Shown here: positions 61,747 through 64,000 of the stretch, piece by piece
Numbering within the stretch: the stretch's first letter is position 1
Layout: each line of letters starts with the position of its first letter
DNA from: Atherinomorus stipes
Taxonomy: Eukaryota > Chordata > Actinopteri > Atheriniformes > Atherinidae
NCBI GenBank assembly: GCA_023101725.1
Contig: JALJCO010000093.1
Span: 1-64,000, forward strand
Direction: 5' to 3'
DNA length: 64,000 nt
Notes under the pieces: model-generated
What the model was told of the DNA's origin: nothing
What the model saw: only the letters and a program-made list of their open reading frames with translations
Database searches by the model: none
Made by a program: the position numbers and the translations under genes

Positions 61747-64000
61747 TTGGATTTGTGATCACATGCACTAATATGGTGAAGATTATTTCATCTTTTGCTA
61801 TTACGTTAGTGTTCTTCAGCTTTTGTTCTTGATTCATTTCTTGATTGTTTATGTCATAACCTTTTATTGTTTTTGCAAATCAACTGAGAACTTTTTACTC
61901 CAAATATTTAAAAAAATTATATATTTGCAAAGCCTGGACTCAAAATTATTGCTTTTATTTGGCCAAAATGAAAGAAAAGAGCAGATTTACACATCAAGGA
62001 AATGATTAAATTGGTCAGATGCTGCCTGGGCTCCGCCTGCATACTCTGCCACACTAGACTGAATTGATTAACCCTTGAAACTTGACTCCAGCTTATTATG
62101 TTGCCTTCTGACATCCTAACAAAATTCACTTGATTGTCTGGATGTATTTTTGTTATTTTGGGGAATTGTATGTTATAATGGAGCCTGATGACTAAACCAT
62201 CAACTTTCATAATCAAATCTCCAAGCTAATGATGTTTACCTCCTCAGAGTAAAGTCTGCCCAATTTGGCCCTGGTCAAACTACTGTATGAACGTAGACCA
62301 GTTCAACAGGAAAAACCAAAGTCCTGAGAATCCAGAACAGAGCCAGGACCAGAACTAGAACTGGAACAGAGTCTGTCTGAAAGCACTAAAGTGTGCCAAG
62401 GATATCTGCCTCATCATTTCACCCCCACAGTCTGAACTACTGATACAAGGCAGGACTGGTCCATGCTTCCATGTTTACACCTAATTCTGATCCATCTGCA
62501 TGTCGCATCTGAAATCAAAACTCATTGGGCCCGGCAACATTTGTCCAATCCTTTATATCTAGTTTTGATGAGCCTGTCTTAATGGTGGCACTCCCAGTTC
62601 TTAACTTACATGAGTGGTACCCAGTATGGTCTTCTGTGGCTGTAGTACATTTGCTTCAAGGTTCGATGTGTTGTGTGTACAGAGTTAGAATTAATAGATA
62701 TGGTTGGATTTAGAAAAAAAAAATTTCTGGGGCGGCTGTACTGAACATACACCTGAAAACAAATACTTTGTTAAAGATCAGTATGAAAATGAGGTGGTTG
62801 GGGTATTGATGAAGCCAGTGATGCATAAATGAAGCAGTTGATGTCAATCAAGATGGAGCTGAGTGCTGAGCCTCATACAATAAACAACAGTAGTTTCAAA
62901 TAAACAAATTACTTTTCATAAACTCAGGAGATTTTATTATTTTGACCTCTTTGTTCCTGTTTTCACATCAACTACAGTATATTTTCAGCTACTTTGTTTA
63001 TATCCACACAATCTCAAAGAGACTTATTTCTATGAGAGTATTCCCATCCTTAGTGCCCCCCTCCACAATCCAACACAAACTCATACAAAAACAAGCACAA
63101 CATGCACAAAATACATAAAAACATAAGCACACAAATAAGCAGAGACATAGTCTGCTGGAGCCGGTTCCATAGCTGTTGTAGGATCAGTAACCGTTGTAAA
63201 TAAAAGGCCCTTTAAGCAACAATAGTTATAAATTACCAAAAATAATCTGGCAGCCAGGAAGCATAGAGGGCCTGTCAGAGCTCTGCGACTCCCCATCTGT
63301 CAGACACACACACACACAAACACACACAAACACTCATACTGCAACAACAGCAGCATGCATTTGCTCCATCCTCCTCTACCCCCCCTTCATTCCCACCTTA
63401 TTAAGATTCATATCCCCGAAAGGTGACTTCTTAGTCGGGCACAGTGTCAACTCCCTCCCACCCCTCGCCATCCTGCCCCACAAGCTGCCTGGAGGTATAG
63501 GCACAGTGACAGGTAGCGCGTCGGTCTCTGGGGAAGGGTTGCAGAGATGGAGGTGTGTGTGTAGAGGAGGGTTTCAGGGTGATATAGGTGATGAAGAGCA
63601 GGATTATCAAGTCAAAGATGCCCCCTGTAGATATGAAGTCTCCGGGGACAAGTGCCTGTCAGAGAGCTCTGAGAACTGAAGCCTCTCGTTCCCTCTCACT
63701 TGTCCTCTTCCTACTTGTGTTGCCTTCAGTCTGTCTGTCTGTCTTTTCTCTTTCCAAGCTTATCTACCTCTCACCTCCCACAGTTTGTTATTCTCTTCAT
63801 CCTCTGACACCCATTCCCACTCCTCCTCTCTTCTTGCACTCCTAACTCCGAGCACTCCCTCAGCACTCCAACAAATTAATCCAGCCACTTGACTCCTGAT
63901 CCACTGCGCTGTTAAAGTAAATACAGTGCTACACACAGCAGCTATGGGAGAGGATGGTTGGGTGGGGGCACTTCTTTTTCCACTCAGACTCTACGATTTT
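61747..64000. other. non-coding DNA, no gene recognised
   Basis: Single-copy-looking DNA with CA-rich stretches (near 63304-63330) and pyrimidine-rich sequence at the right edge. No exon could be supported. Confidence 0.45.

Overview
This looks like a 64-kb piece of a teleost fish nuclear genome. The evidence is the repeat content: tRNA-derived SINEs, a jockey/L2/CR1-group LINE, a Tc1-like transposon relic, hAT-like and Harbinger-like elements, many TTAA-flanked long-inverted-repeat elements, and long GAAA/CTTT/TA microsatellites. Most of the window is non-coding, and most long open frames are chance readings through repeats or low-complexity sequence. No operon-like or prokaryotic features are present.

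Host gene content is very sparse. The only convincing host exon is a short first coding exon on the minus strand (45321-45374). It reads MQVLGWTIVFLCQWILQK, is preceded by an in-frame stop and followed by a perfect splice donor, and sits in a CpG-richer block (about 45321-45850). If this is right, 1-45320 is the first part of a >45-kb intron 1 of a secreted or membrane protein, and 45.9-64 kb is upstream DNA. I could not identify the gene.

Layout: 0-5.5 kb, unique DNA with a small inverted-repeat element (2107-2357). 5.5-10.6 kb, a partial MITE, a SINE, then a nearly full-length LINE whose two ORFs are intact except for a 2-nt insertion in the endonuclease. 13.0-14.4 kb, a dead Tc1-like transposase. 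14.5-15.1 kb, a common interspersed repeat. 15.9-17.8 kb, a TTAA-flanked element with another inverted-repeat element inside it. 19.8-22.1 kb, a SINE, then a 1.7-kb hAT-type element with an almost perfect 8-bp duplication, filled with older repeats. 26.3-27.6 kb, a long fold-back element carrying a 288-bp MITE and a GAAA tract. 28.0-28.2 and 31.9-32.8 kb, two hAT-like MITEs of one family, the second split by a 648-bp TTAA fold-back. 34.8 kb, a SINE. 45.3-46 kb, the candidate exon and promoter, with a 29-G run upstream. 46.9-51.1 kb, a cluster of palindromic and nested elements. 52.2-54.6 kb, another TTAA element whose middle is anomalous low-complexity sequence, possibly an assembly problem. 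60.7-61.7 kb, an internally deleted Harbinger-like element with possible remnants of both of its genes.

The strongest story is one of nesting. Several elements date each other, supply their own empty-site controls, and show a microsatellite growing from a short tract inside a transposon. Family names are from memory of teleost repeats and were not searched; boundaries, inverted repeats and target-site duplications were read directly.
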